This document shows positions 1 to 10,605 of a stretch of DNA of 64,000 nt, one piece after another. A program made the position numbers and the translations under genes. Location of the stretch: NCBI GenBank assembly GCA_015499995.1, contig JADNRV010000165.1:1-64000 (forward strand), read 5' to 3'. Each line of letters begins with the position of its first letter. The first letter of the stretch is position 1. This stretch comes from Flammula alnicola (Eukaryota; Basidiomycota; Agaricomycetes; Agaricales; Strophariaceae). The notes under the pieces were generated by a model that ran no database searches, was not told the DNA's origin, and saw nothing but the letters and a program-made list of their open reading frames with translations.

Positions 1-33
1 GAATCCGCCAGTCTGGCTACAGTCTCCTCCATT

Positions 34-1030
34 TTAATAGTGTCTTCTCTTCGTTCGCCCGAAACTCCGCGAACCAAATCCTCGCTCATCCTTTCGGGCG
101 GCTGTGAGGACCGTCTCGCTATGATAACCGCGGTTTCGATCACTTCCTTCCATTTGTAGCGATCTTCTACCCTGGTTTCTCCAGCAGCTGTTGTAGCGAT
201 CTTCTACCCTGGTTTCTCCAGCAGCTGTTGTTGCTGTCGTCGCGCTTGTAGACGCTCCCTTTGCGTCTGCCAAATCGTCCATCTTGTCTTTCAGTCTTTG
301 CTGAAATTCTTCCGACAGGCATCCTAGGAACTCCGTCACTAGCTCTTTATTCGACATAAGCGCTGGGGTCACCAACAGTTTTTCAGCTTCTGCAACAAAC
401 GCTCGTTTCAGACTTAATAGAGCATGAAGGTCTTGCCTAGGAATCCCATGCCGCCCGGCTTTCTCTGCGCATATCTTTTTGAACCGTAAAAGCGAGCCTC
501 TTTCGAGTGCGGCAGCTTCTGGATAGCTTTTTATGACTTCGTCTCTAAACGCTTTCCAGGCTCCGGCTTTGTACTCGTCAAATGCGCTCCATTCTGCTTC
601 AGTTTCCGCTGGGGCATATTTGCCTAGTAGCCTTATTTTCTCCTTGTCATCCGTGATCGAATGGGTAGAATAGAGATCCTCCATGCGAGATATAAATCTC
701 AGCAATTCGGACTCCTTGTCTGGATCAAACTTCGGCGCATCTCTTGTTCCTGGTGCTGGCATACCCATTTTAGTAGATCTAGTTGGTACGTTTGGCGCCT
801 GGAAAAGTTCTTGGGTAATATCTTCCTCTTCCTCTTCTGGTGGGGAGGTCGCTCTTTGGGTAGGTACAGAAGCCGTCCTGGATAATATCCTGCGAGGTGC
901 GCTTTGAATATTATTTAAGGATCTGACTTTCTGGCTATAGTCCGAGCGGGTTTTCTCTTTCGAGAAAGGTTCTCTTTTCTTTGGTAACGGTAAAGGTAGG
1001 GGTTCTGTCCTGCCCTTATAGAATTATAAG
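34..1030 (-). mobile_element. Decayed LTR-retrotransposon gag-like coding region
   Basis: Minus-strand reading gives a gag-like protein with the pattern seen in Agaricomycete Ty3/gypsy elements: an acidic/proline-rich lead, then 'FDPDKESELLRFISRMEDL', an aromatic/charged helical stretch and 'ELVTEFLGCLSEEFQQRL'. The frame stays open upstream of the first Met (position 768) to about 1030 without an ATG, so the true start is lost or lies in another exon. The frame is disturbed at 156-229 by a 37-bp tandem duplication, which is not a multiple of three. No protease, reverse transcriptase or integrase is visible because the window ends at base 1. Role in an active element would be capsid formation. 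I infer a dead copy. The family call rests on overall pattern, not on a zinc knuckle, which I do not see. Confidence 0.6.
156..229. repeat. Perfect 37-bp tandem duplication
   Basis: Two adjacent identical 37-nt copies (156-192 and 193-229) lie inside the gag-like reading frame. Because 37 is not divisible by 3, the second copy shifts the frame and makes the protein repeat a short segment in a different register. Perfect identity implies a recent event, or an assembly artefact. Confidence 0.85.
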
Positions 1031-1034
1031 TGGT

Positions 1035-2984
1035 GCGTGCTGCTGGTGCTTTTGATGAAGAAGCAACTGCTGACGCTGGTTTATTGGCGCTCTTGTTCCC
1101 CTTATTAGGATTACTTGAGCCCTCAATTTTGTATGGTTTTCACCGTTTGAACGATTCAAATCCTATACAGGTTGAAGCACGACTTTCTGTACGAATAATC
1201 GACGCCTCTTTTACCGCAACCTTGTATCAAATATCTTAGAAACCCCCCCTCGCGGTGGGCTCCAGATAAAGATGCTTAGTGCGGGGTGTGTGTGAACTAC
1301 TAGATAATCAAGTAGTCGCTTTCAACAGACTTTGTAATGTCTATTAGAGAGATACTATCAAATCCGACTTGCTTCACTTTTAAATAACTACTTTACTACA
1401 CTCAAACACCCAAATCAATGTTTAGTTGACTTAGTTCGTCCAAGGGGAGGATAATAGTTTTATAATATCGATACCTGATAGTAGGTGTGCGATAAAAGAA
1501 GGTGTTTAACTATACAACGGCTCAGGCAAGGCCTTAGGCGCGTTTATAGCCAATGGGTCGTTTTAAGTCCAATAGACTTGTGTAAATTCTGGTCTGGTAC
1601 TCGGAAACTAGTGCTCTATGCACAAACTGCTAACTGATCTCGCTTTGTCTTGTTCTCCAATTGAGAAGATGGCTCTATGCCCTTTAACTTGTCTTTACTT
1701 GTCTCAAAAACTATACTTGTGGAAAGAGGCGCGCAGATGTCTGATCCGCCGACACTACAGTCCCTTAACAATGGCCAGAGGCGCGTAGACGCTTTCGTCC
1801 ACCGACACTACAGTCCAGGTCCCCAGATGTCCTTTGACAAAGGGTAGGTTTTGAACAAGTCACTTAGACAGGTTCCTTGGCTTATAACTCTCTTTACTTG
1901 TCTTGGCGAATCACTTAGACACGCGTTCTCGTCTTAACAGTTCGTTTATATCGTTACTTGGTTTCTTTTTATATTATGGGACTCTCGCTTTGAAGCTACT
2001 TGGTACTTAGAGGTGAAACACTTAAGATATAATTCTTAAGCGCTTGTATCTCGTGGGTGGTAAATTGCTTGTCTTCTACGGTGTTACAGGGCTGCTTATA
2101 TACTACTGAGACGATATATTATTACATAGACGCAATGACGAGAATATAGAGATTTCATGGGCATTTGTGCGCGAGCGGCGGCCTTGTGGAGTACAGTTTC
2201 CGTGCTCATCCGCTCAATCATGCCTTTTTGGTTGGATCGGGAGCTCAGATCGTCGTCGGTTCGGCTAACTTAAGCACCTAAGACTTACTCCTCCTCGACC
2301 GCGTGGTATACAGGCTCATGACCTTTCGTTTTCATTGGTATCTTGTCCTGTCATTGGCTATAGACTGACCGGAGCATAGACGCGCCTACATCTCGTCGGA
2401 GACGCTCGGGCAATCCACGCACGTTCTGTCCGAGATAATGCTCGTGATTAGGGTTGTAACCCTTCGTCCTTTGTACCCGGTATCTTGGTACCTTCGGCGT
2501 GCATCTGGGATCTCGCTGTGTCGAGTTATGCACCCCGGAAATCTTCCTGTACCCAGTTATTACCCGATATGGTATGTGTTCCCAATTTGGTATCCCTTTG
2601 ATCCGAGCTTTGATCGGCGTTGCTACAGGCGCGTCTATGGGCGTCTGCTTTACCCCGGCTGCTCCACTGTCCTCGATGCCTTCGGCAATGTCACGCGACC
2701 TGTCCTGTAGTGTGCCTAGATGTCCGTTCTTTAATCTAGAGATCCGCGCCCTCGCTGTATAGGCCGGATGGTTAAGATATTACTGAAAGGCGCCTATTTC
2801 CGTACACTTCATTAGATGTATTGACTAGTATCTCAATAGTTACTAATGATAATGTCTTTATTAAACCGCGCATTCCTCGTTATCTTGCATAGTTTCCTCT
2901 AGTCCTTAGTAGTCTTGTCATTGTAATGTCCGGACTTGTAACATTTAGACTACATTATAAGCTTTACTAAGTGCTAAAAATAGC
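1035..2984. other. Non-coding, probably retroelement-derived flank
   Basis: About 1.9 kb, AT-rich, with no convincing exon chain. Between about 1725 and 1820 there are two imperfect copies of a motif pairing 'gaggcgcg' with 'ccgacactacagtcc'. The stretch follows the 5' side of the minus-strand gag-like frame, so an LTR or leader would be expected here. I could not identify matched LTR ends or a primer-binding site. Short open frames at 2350-2760 have no recognisable protein character. Confidence 0.4.
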
Positions 2985-3840
2985 TCAGGTAAGAAGAATG
3001 GTAGTCCGTTCACAGCTAGCCGCTCGCGGTCTCTTCACCGCAGTGACGGTGTAAAAGATCTCGCTGGAGGAGATGACAATGTTGTATGCGTTGCAGTATG
3101 TGCACAAAAATCCAGTTGGGCCACTTTGGACGTCCTCAGAGGTCGAGGTCGGGGCAACTGGGCTGGCAGCCACAATGGTGGGAGTGGCGACAGGCGCGGC
3201 AGCAGGAGCAACAGGCTCACTATCAGATGTGGCAGCAGCAGCGGCCGCAGAGGCCGTGATGGTGCCAGCAGCCGGTGCGGCAGGCTCAGGGTCCATGAGG
3301 TTCAGATGCGCCGCCACCATCGATGCGGCAATGTCCCCTGCCAAGGACACTGCAACCGGAGGGAAACGCCCCTTAGCCCAAGGAGAACCTAAATAGTACT
3401 TAAGATTGTAGTCGATCATGATCGGTCTGTATTACATACGAGGAGTTGGTCCCATTATGGGGACGGCGCGATTTTCTGTTTGAGTGCCAGTAGAGGTGTC
3501 CTCGGTGTCACCTATACATCTTAATTAAACAAGAAATCAGAAATAAACAAATTATGACATACCTGCACGGAGGGTGCCAGTGATACTGATGCCCATCCCT
3601 TGGAGGGCAGAAATGAGAACATCGAACGGGACCTCAGTCCCATCCTTAGCCTCGTTAGGGTTGGACCTTGTGGCAACTGCAAAATATTTAGCCGAATATT
3701 GGAATTTGTAGAAAGTACATACGCGGTGGCAACATCTCCTGCGCAGGAGAGGTTACATTGATACCATACTCGCGGAGAGCGGAGAGAATGGCCGTAAGGG
3801 TAAGCAGGTTAACGACTTGGGAGGGGTCAATTTTAGACAT
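2985..3840 (-). CDS. Uncharacterised Ala/Pro/Thr-rich protein, 4 exons
   Basis: Exons 3840-3723, 3676-3563, 3511-3440 and 3388-2985 join in frame to 235 residues, all with GT-AG junctions. The N-terminus (MSKIDPSQVVNLLTLTAIL...) is helical and leucine-rich. A second similar module follows (PFDVLISALQGMGISITGT), so the first about 80 residues may contain two related helical hairpins. The middle is an Ala/Pro/Thr linker. The C-terminus has a CxxC pair (CTYC). No known function was recognised. A weak resemblance to lineage-specific basidiomycete proteins with Cys-containing C-termini is inference only. It sits between retroelement debris and the large unknown gene at 4174. The last exon could end differently if another intron is present. 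Confidence 0.6.
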
Positions 3841-4173
3841 TGTGGAGTGGTTCAACTTTAGTGCGTAGTCGGCTGATCAGGTGTGGGGATAAAGTTAAGC
3901 GACGGCATGGTTGGATTTTAAGCTACGGCCTTGGCAGGGTCCTATACAGTTTAACGGCAGATTCCGAGAGCCTTTCTGGGCTTCGTATTGGCTTACAGTT
4001 CTGTGGCTGAATTGAAGTCCTATAGAGTATAGTTTACGGCTATTTAGTAAGTGTTAACAATATCGGAAAAGCTAAACCAAGCATCGAAAGGATATTTCCA
4101 ACGATCAAATACTGTGAGTGCAGCTGATAGAATGTCATCATACGTGTTCTATAATAAACATATCTATGTTTAG

Positions 4174-7100
4174 ATGCCGGCCTGCTCGTGGGCCAACCCT
4201 CCGCAGCTTGAATTTCTAAAAGGGAAGACTGTGGAATTCGTGACCGCCCAGGAAAAGAAAGAGACGAAAAAATTCTGGGATTATATAGAGTCCCAATTCT
4301 TCACGATCTGGTCCACCCAGGAAGCGGAGACAGCCGCCGCCGCTGCATGGGTTCCCTCAGATGGTACTCAACCAAAACTCAACAAGAAAAAGAAGAAGAA
4401 GAAAACAAAATCTGGCTCGCCTCTGCCGGAAACTCTGCCAATCGAGCTGACTCATACCCAATGGGTGGAACTTCGCAAGAAGGTATGTTGTTGGATTTTA
4501 TATTTATGAATTGGCAGACTGACGAGACGACTTACAAATAGAATATTCACAATTGGTTTAATAATCACGGCTCAATGAAGGCCAAATCGGGACCGACAGT
4601 CAAAATCGCCCTGGCTAAATCGACGGCATGGATCTCCTCTGAGCATCATATATATTCCAAGCAATACTTCGATGAACGCGTCAAGCCAATGCTCGAAGCC
4701 GAGTTCGGCGACAAAAAGCCATCTATCAAGGACATCAATTTAGCGATCAAGAAAGCTTACGAAAATGAGACGGAGGACATCAAAGCAACCGTGAAGCTTG
4801 CTCAGGAGGAAGAACGAAAGGCTAAAGAGTTATCAAAGGACGAAGAAATCTCCCTTATAGAGCCTATCGACGCTTCCAGTCCTGAAGACTGTCTCAAGTA
4901 AGCGTTCTTCTTACATTTTATGTTGCAATCAATGTATTTATTTTGGTGCATCGTTTAGAGCCCAAGCTGCTCTGCCTAAGCTTATTCGTGAATTTTGTAA
5001 CATGATGGAGGCACGAACGGGCTGGGCCTTTTCCGTTCTAGCGGGTGGACCAGATCCGTCACTCGACGGCCGGATTCGGACTTTAGCCATACATACTGGC
5101 TCTAACGAACATGGATTTTCATTTGCGACAGCATTACCTACATTTGTCGACGACATTTTGAAGCCATATTCCGCTTTCTTGAAAACTGTTTTTCGTGAGT
5201 AATAACCAAATTTATTTGAATTGAATCTGATCTCAGAGTCTTATAGCAGACCACATTCGCGCAAAGTACATTGTGTCGGAAGAACGCAAATGGAATCAGA
5301 TTAGAGCTGCTTGTGATGATGCAGTTGCAAAGTCAGAAGCCGATTCGGTGGCTCAAACATCTTCTTTAGCTCCTTTTCCCACTGAGAAACCAGCGCCAAT
5401 GGACTCTAACTCCGGTGAAAACCCATCCAATGCCATAGAAGAAATTGCGACTGAATCAAGCGCGCAACAAGATGTGCTACGCCATATCCTTACATCTTCT
5501 AACCCACCCCATGGCTCATCTGAAAAGTCGCCGAGTCGCTCTATAGAATTGTTGAATTCTCGGGCAGCAGCAGCAACCGCCTTGCTAGCCCAGATTTCTC
5601 CGACAAAAAAACCACCTACTACGGCCAAATCCCAATCGCCTACCAAGAACACATCACTCACGGAACGACAATCGGTCCAAAACGAGAATCAGCCTCCGAA
5701 TGCGTTAACGACTGCGTTAACGTCTAGCTGTACAACAGCGACGCCGATCGATGGCAGCGCACATAACACCATGGCGACCCTCTTCCCAGGACTGCTAACA
5801 AATTCGAATAACACAGGCAGTCAGAACGTCGGAGAGCAGCCATACGACATGGGCCTACACTCACTGCTTGGAAATGCGCACCATTTCTTTCAGAATAGCC
5901 AGGGTAATGCCGGTGGCCCATGGGGGTCGTTGAACACAGACAGTTACTGTGGTGATGGGCAGGCCGTCGGGCTTACAGCTTGGGGCACAGGCAGTGGCCT
6001 CTTGTCCGAGTTGATGAATCCGACCATTCCAAACACAGCGCCTGCAAACCAGCAAAATCAGATGTTCAGTAATCATCTACAATTCGATGGCAATCACTAC
6101 GTACCGGAGCCATTCCATCAATATACGACCCAGCAAAATCAGTATTACCAGGGCGTCCAGTACTCTCAGCAGCCTCAGCCGCCGCCTCCTCAACAGCTAC
6201 AACAGCTTGCTACCCAGCCGCCGCTGCCTCAACAACTCACTACCCAGCTGCCGCCTCCTCAGCAGCAGCTACTCACTACTCAGACGCCACTGCCTCAGCA
6301 GCAGCAGCTTGCTACCCAGCCGCCTCAACAGCTCGCTACCCAGCCGCCGCCTCCTCAGCAGCAACTCGCTACTCAGCCGCCACCTCAGCAGCAGCAGCTT
6401 GCTACCCAGCCGCCTCAACAGCTCGCTACCCAGCCGCTGCCTCCTCAGCAGCAGCAACTCGCTACTCAGCCACCGCTGCCTCCTCAGCAGCAACTTGCTA
6501 CTCAGCTGCTGCCGCCTCTGTCTCTCGTTATCCAGCCGCCACCACCTCAGTCTCCCACTATCCAGCTGCCACCACCTCAGTCTCTCGCTATCCAGCCACC
6601 ACCACCTCAGCAGCTCGCTCCACAGCTGCTTGCCACACAGCCGCTGCTACCGCAGGCGCTCGTCACCCAGCCACAGCTGCCGATCAGTGCCCAATACCCG
6701 CAAGCATCTCAGCTCACCCTACCTCCCATTTCGGATGCTCGTGTGGATGAAACATCGAATGAGGAAGTCGAGAAGGAAGCGCCGGTTGAATTGGGTCCAC
6801 GAGTCCGTAAGCCAGTTGCGCCAAGGAACGAAGTAATACCTATTACAGCCAGGGAACAGTCAGCGAATGGCTATGAATGGTTTATTACTGGTATGACTTA
6901 CCTGAGCGAAGGACTTCTTGACAATAAGTGGGAAAAATGCCTTGCGGCATGGGAGAAGTTCAAAAAGGAGATCGGATTGAGCGAGGCGACGTCTGTAAGT
7001 TTGAATATACTTCTTACCATCTAGATTTTCCTGATTTTTCTTGCTAAGCACCGTCTGGGAGCGAAAATGCGTCCGAGTATCTTGTCGAAATGGTTGCTAA

Positions 7101-7471
7101 ACGGCAGGCGGTATGACGATATTCCATTGATCGAGAACGTTGATTTCATGGCGGACGATTGGCTGGACTGGTGGAACGCCATTCAACCCAAATGGCGGCA
7201 GGCAATGGGAAAGGGTTCCCTTCCGCTACCTCTTTCAGCAGCCACAGGGAAGGACGATATTGCGTGCTTGCGGAAGGCCGGTCCAACTGGGATGATTGCA
7301 GCTCTGATCGGCCTGAAGTGGTGGAGTGCAGCTCGAAACAGAGATGAACGATGGCTTGAAGCGGTCGCCGACGTAACATCGTGTTTCGAGAGTTTCATGG
7401 CGACAACCAACAAGCGGAAAGCAGAGGTGCAGGGGGCCGCAAGTGGGAAGAAGAAGAGGAAAACGAAGTAG
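4174..7471 (+). CDS. Large uncharacterised Agaricomycete-type protein with Pro/Gln repeat
   Basis: Exons 4174-4482, 4542-4897, 4959-5194, 5247-6994 and 7049-7471 join in frame to 1,023 residues. The N-terminal part has 'PPQLEFLKGKTVEF' and 'NIHNWFNNHGSMK' followed by 'RKAKEL'-type charged helices. The middle is Ser/Thr/Asn-rich, then a Pro/Gln minisatellite (about residues 590-760). The C-terminal part has Trp-rich motifs (WLDWWNAIQPKWRQAM; GLKWWSAA) and a basic tail (KKKRKTK) that could act as a nuclear signal. I recall the Trp-rich tail and 'WFNNH' block as shared by a family repeatedly found in mushroom genomes with no known function. The first ATG follows a sequence that could be an intron end, so a short upstream exon is possible. 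Confidence 0.7.
6170..6680 (+). repeat. In-frame Pro/Gln coding minisatellite
   Basis: Degenerate tandem units of about 30-42 nt encode variants of LATQPPPPQQQ. Copies near 6310-6480 are almost identical, whereas those toward 6540-6670 have diverged (Q to S/L changes), suggesting ongoing expansion in the middle. The reading frame is kept open throughout. Antisense and alternative frames through this array also stay open and should not be read as genes. Confidence 0.9.
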
Positions 7472-7902
7472 TGATCACAACTGCGAGGCTGCGACTGTTC
7501 CACTGATTTTCTCACGCTATGTTTTTTTTGAGTCAGATATCTTCTTTGTGCTTTTCTTGACTTCAGATATCGTAAATTTTACCTTTATCTTGTTAAATAT
7601 ATTTTGCATTTCTTGAAGTTGAAGCTGAGAGAAAGCAAAACAAGTGATTTATATGTTTTTCCAGGAAGAAACAACGGAGAAGACGAATGAAGCATCCCTC
7701 TTTTGTTTAGCACAGCCACATTGCCGACATGGACTTTTGCCACACGTGATTTTGTGGCAAAAGTCGATGTCGGGGTCCGGATAGCATGGGCCGCAATCTT
7801 CCGGGTGAGAAAAAAATGCAACGCTTTTGCCACACGTGATTTTGTGGCAAAAGTGCTGCACTCCGATTCTGCAAGTACCCGTGCGAAGCGGACGCGCTAG
7901 TT
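7472..7902. repeat. Intergenic stretch with two related perfect-stem hairpins
   Basis: An imperfect palindrome at 7724-7773 (arms built on CCGACAT...ACTTTTGCCACA and its complement around 'CGTGATT') is repeated in shorter form at 7824-7856, where the same 'TTTTGCCACACGTGATTTTG' core occurs. The core is identical in both copies. This could be a foldback or small MITE relic, or a transcription terminator structure for the gene ending at 7471. No coding content. Confidence 0.55.
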
Positions 7903-8420
7903 GATCTATAAACGGACTGATCTATAAAGTAAAGGAGGGATGTATAAACCTATGTATAAACCTACGGACCGATGTATGAAGGAACTAAACAATGTATAAA
8001 CTTCTAGAAAGTAACAGACAGATATATAAAGGAGCGGGGGATGTATAAAGAAAAGGATCGAAGTATGAAGCAACAGAGGGATGTATAAAGCGAAGGAGAG
8101 ATATATAAAGGAGCAGAGGGATGTATAAAGCACTGGGCCGATGTATAAAGCAAGGGATGGATGTATAAAGGAGAGGAGGGATGTATAAAGAAAAGGGTCG
8201 AAGGATAAAGCAATGGAGGGATGTATAAAGCAAGGAGGAATATATAAAGGTACTAGTAAGGAGGGATTTATAAAGCAAAGGATCGAAGTACAAGCAATGG
8301 AGGCATGTATAAAGTGAAGGAGGGATATATAAAGATAAGGCGGGATTTATAAAGCACAGAACCGACGTATAAAGCAAGTATAAAGCAAGCGATGTATAAG
8401 CCGCGGGAGCGATGTATATT
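7903..8420. repeat. Degenerate AT-rich minisatellite (gatgtataaag units)
   Basis: More than 20 imperfect units of roughly 20-24 bp share 'GATGTATAAAG' followed by a purine-rich spacer (for example 'AAGGAGGGATGTATAAAG'). Unit length and spacer vary, so this is an old minisatellite. Every frame yields repetitive Tyr/Ile/Pro or Leu-rich translations, which are not genes. Confidence 0.85.
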
Positions 8421-8971
8421 ATAGATGGCATCTAAAGCGCAGCGGCAGCGACGATGTATTTTTATAACCCTTATAATTAGTGAGCATTATCTAAAATCTA
8501 TTTGCACAAGTTAATGGGGTTTATATATTAGGCTGCCAAACTATGGTGGAAATTCAACCTGTTCCGTCCGTCCTTCCCGCTCCACACAACAATATCACAT
8601 TGATCAGGAAATCTATGAAAGTTTCGGGAATTAGACCGTGACGGACCTTTCTTTAGGTCCTCTTATGGTATCAATATACGCGCTCTTATATATTGTTTGA
8701 CTTCTATGTATGCATCGAAAGCGAATCGATCGATATCGGAGAGAAGTGAGTGTAAGTAATCCAAGGAAATAATGAGATCCTGTCTCTCTAAGTGTATATA
8801 GCAAGAAGATAAAGATAAAATAAAAAAAGAAGGTCCTGCCAACAGGGTAGAACCGGCTCTGGGTCGGTTCGTCTAACTCTGAGCTGGATGCTGAAGAGAC
8901 TACCTAAATATACTAGCAATAAGGTGAAAAATAAAACAAAGAGATGGTTGTGCCAACAGGCTACACGTATT
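8421..8971. other. Intergenic, no gene seen
   Basis: AT-rich. No exon chain or RNA gene was found. Two similar short strings ('tgccaacagg') occur near 8839 and 8951. The segment ends at the ATT target duplication of the CACTA-like element. Confidence 0.6.
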
Positions 8972-10463
8972 CACTGCGTTTTGCCCAAAATATAAGGGGG
9001 TGTCTATAGGTGCGATAAGTCATGTATCGTACTTATAGATAGCTAAATCATACTTATTGTAACAATAGAGGGATGCTTTCAGTGAACGATAGTGACTTCA
9101 CTATTTCTGAGGTAAAGGTGACCACTATTGGGCTAAGTACTTATGAATCATAGAGATAGTGGCCTCTGAAGGTCAAAAATAGAGGGATACTATTTCGGAC
9201 TAGTAGAGGATACCCAAAAAACATTTATAGTATACCACTATAGCTACTATTGATGAAAAATTGTACCTATGGAGCATTGCCATTTGCTTATTTTTTTGAC
9301 CAAATTTTGAAACGCACAAGTCCGTTCAAACTCCGATTCTGCGCATGTGAACTTCTTCGCCCGCCTGCTTCCTTCCTTCCTTCCTTCCATGATCTCTCCC
9401 CAATCTCTTCTAAGTACTACTCAGTATACCCTGGCACCTGCCACACCATGTCATTAGACACGCGCGGATACATTGCGCAAAGATGACTTTGATAAGTTTT
9501 CCACCGGTATGATAGTATCTTCTTCAAGCACTGCTGCATCCTCTACCACCACCACTTCCGATTACACCTCAGCCTGGAAACATGCAGGATATACCAAGGT
9601 CCCGCTGGGTAGGTCTTCTACTTCAGTTTGTGGTATGATATGATGCTGATTGCATCTTTTATCGCACTGATAGTGTTTCTGCGTATTCAGATACACCTTG
9701 GTGACAAAGGAGAGGCTGGAGGAACAGACAGTTCGCACAACTGTGCGTCCACGTAAGTCCCTCATGGCGGTATCATGGACGCTGAACCCGTCGCGCACTT
9801 AAATCCTTATTGACATCGTCTCGTCCCTGTCATAGATCTCTGCAGACTACTCCACCGGAGCTCGCAGCCTTGAGCACGCCAAAACCCAGGGCGGTGCACA
9901 CCCTGCTCAACCTCGGCATCCACAGCATCAAGCACGCGGAGATGTACGACACCCCAAGCGGGGACCATGTGCTGCCCCGCCAAGGGCAAATGGAAGGATG
10001 ATACGGATGCCTGTACAGGCGAGGTGAGCCTCGCAAAGTAGGCCGCTGGAGGTGAAGCACTAGGTGCTGGGAGACGAGTTTCCTCCTGTGTGTGCTACCT
10101 ACTAGTAGCATTAGTGAAGCATTATGTTTTGCGTTAACATATGTAGTTATCGATGTTAAATGTGATCTCATTCCATATATCGAGGATCTGTGGGATTCCC
10201 TAAATTGTAATAAATAGTGGCCGAATGGTCCCAACTATTGCTGCGCCATAGAATACATAGAGGCCTTCATTGGTGATATGTAGTGGCCCTCTATAAGTCC
10301 TATGGTTGATCTATAGAGGCCACTATTTAGGCCCCAAATCCCTACCAATAAACGGCAAAATAGAGGGTACCTTGTTTCAAAAATAGTAGGCCTCTATTTC
10401 TCTCGATACGTAGCTTATAGATAGCTAAATAGAAGGCCTCTATATTTGGCCACAAACGCAGTG
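8972..10463. mobile_element. CACTA-like DNA transposon, non-autonomous, 1,492 bp
   Basis: Left terminus CACTGCGTTTTGCCCAAAAT and the reverse complement of the right terminus (CACTGCGTTTGTGGCCAAAT) match closely over about 25 bp. The element is flanked by the same 3-bp sequence ATT at 8969-8971 and 10464-10466. CACTN termini with a 3-bp target duplication are the hallmark of the CACTA/EnSpm superfamily. Subterminal zones (about 9000-9240 and 10200-10450) carry repeated short motifs such as 'cttatagatagctaaat', 'agtggcctct' and 'aatagaggg', as expected for transposase-binding arrays. The interior has no transposase, only a decayed spliced coding-like segment. It would need a helper element to move. 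Confidence 0.8.
9448..9826 (+). pseudogene. Coding-like segment inside the CACTA-like element
   Basis: From an ATG at 9448 (MSLDTR...) a frame that needs about one extra base near 9460 would continue through 'DDFDKFSTGM', a Ser/Thr run and 'SDYTSAWKHAGYTKVPLG'. A GT-AG intron ending near 9690 then joins 'YTLVTKERLEEQTVRTTVRP' to another donor at about 9752. No extension beyond that stays clearly in one frame. I do not recognise the protein. It may be a captured host gene fragment or the remnant of an element-encoded gene. The reconstruction is tentative. Confidence 0.35.
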
Positions 10464-10605
10464 ATTGTAAAATTCGGAAGTATTGTCCTCGACCTAGAAC
10501 CAGTTCTAGGTCCGAATCAATTCAAGCCATTGCCAGCGGAAACTTCGCACTCTTCGGAAGGCGAATGACGCTTGAAAGACGCGTCAGTTTCTGCGCTCCT
10601 GCTCC

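Noticed and set aside
7903..8420. Possible CRISPR-like array
   Set aside because: Units are degenerate with variable length and no unique spacers of constant size, and the genome is eukaryotic. It is a minisatellite.
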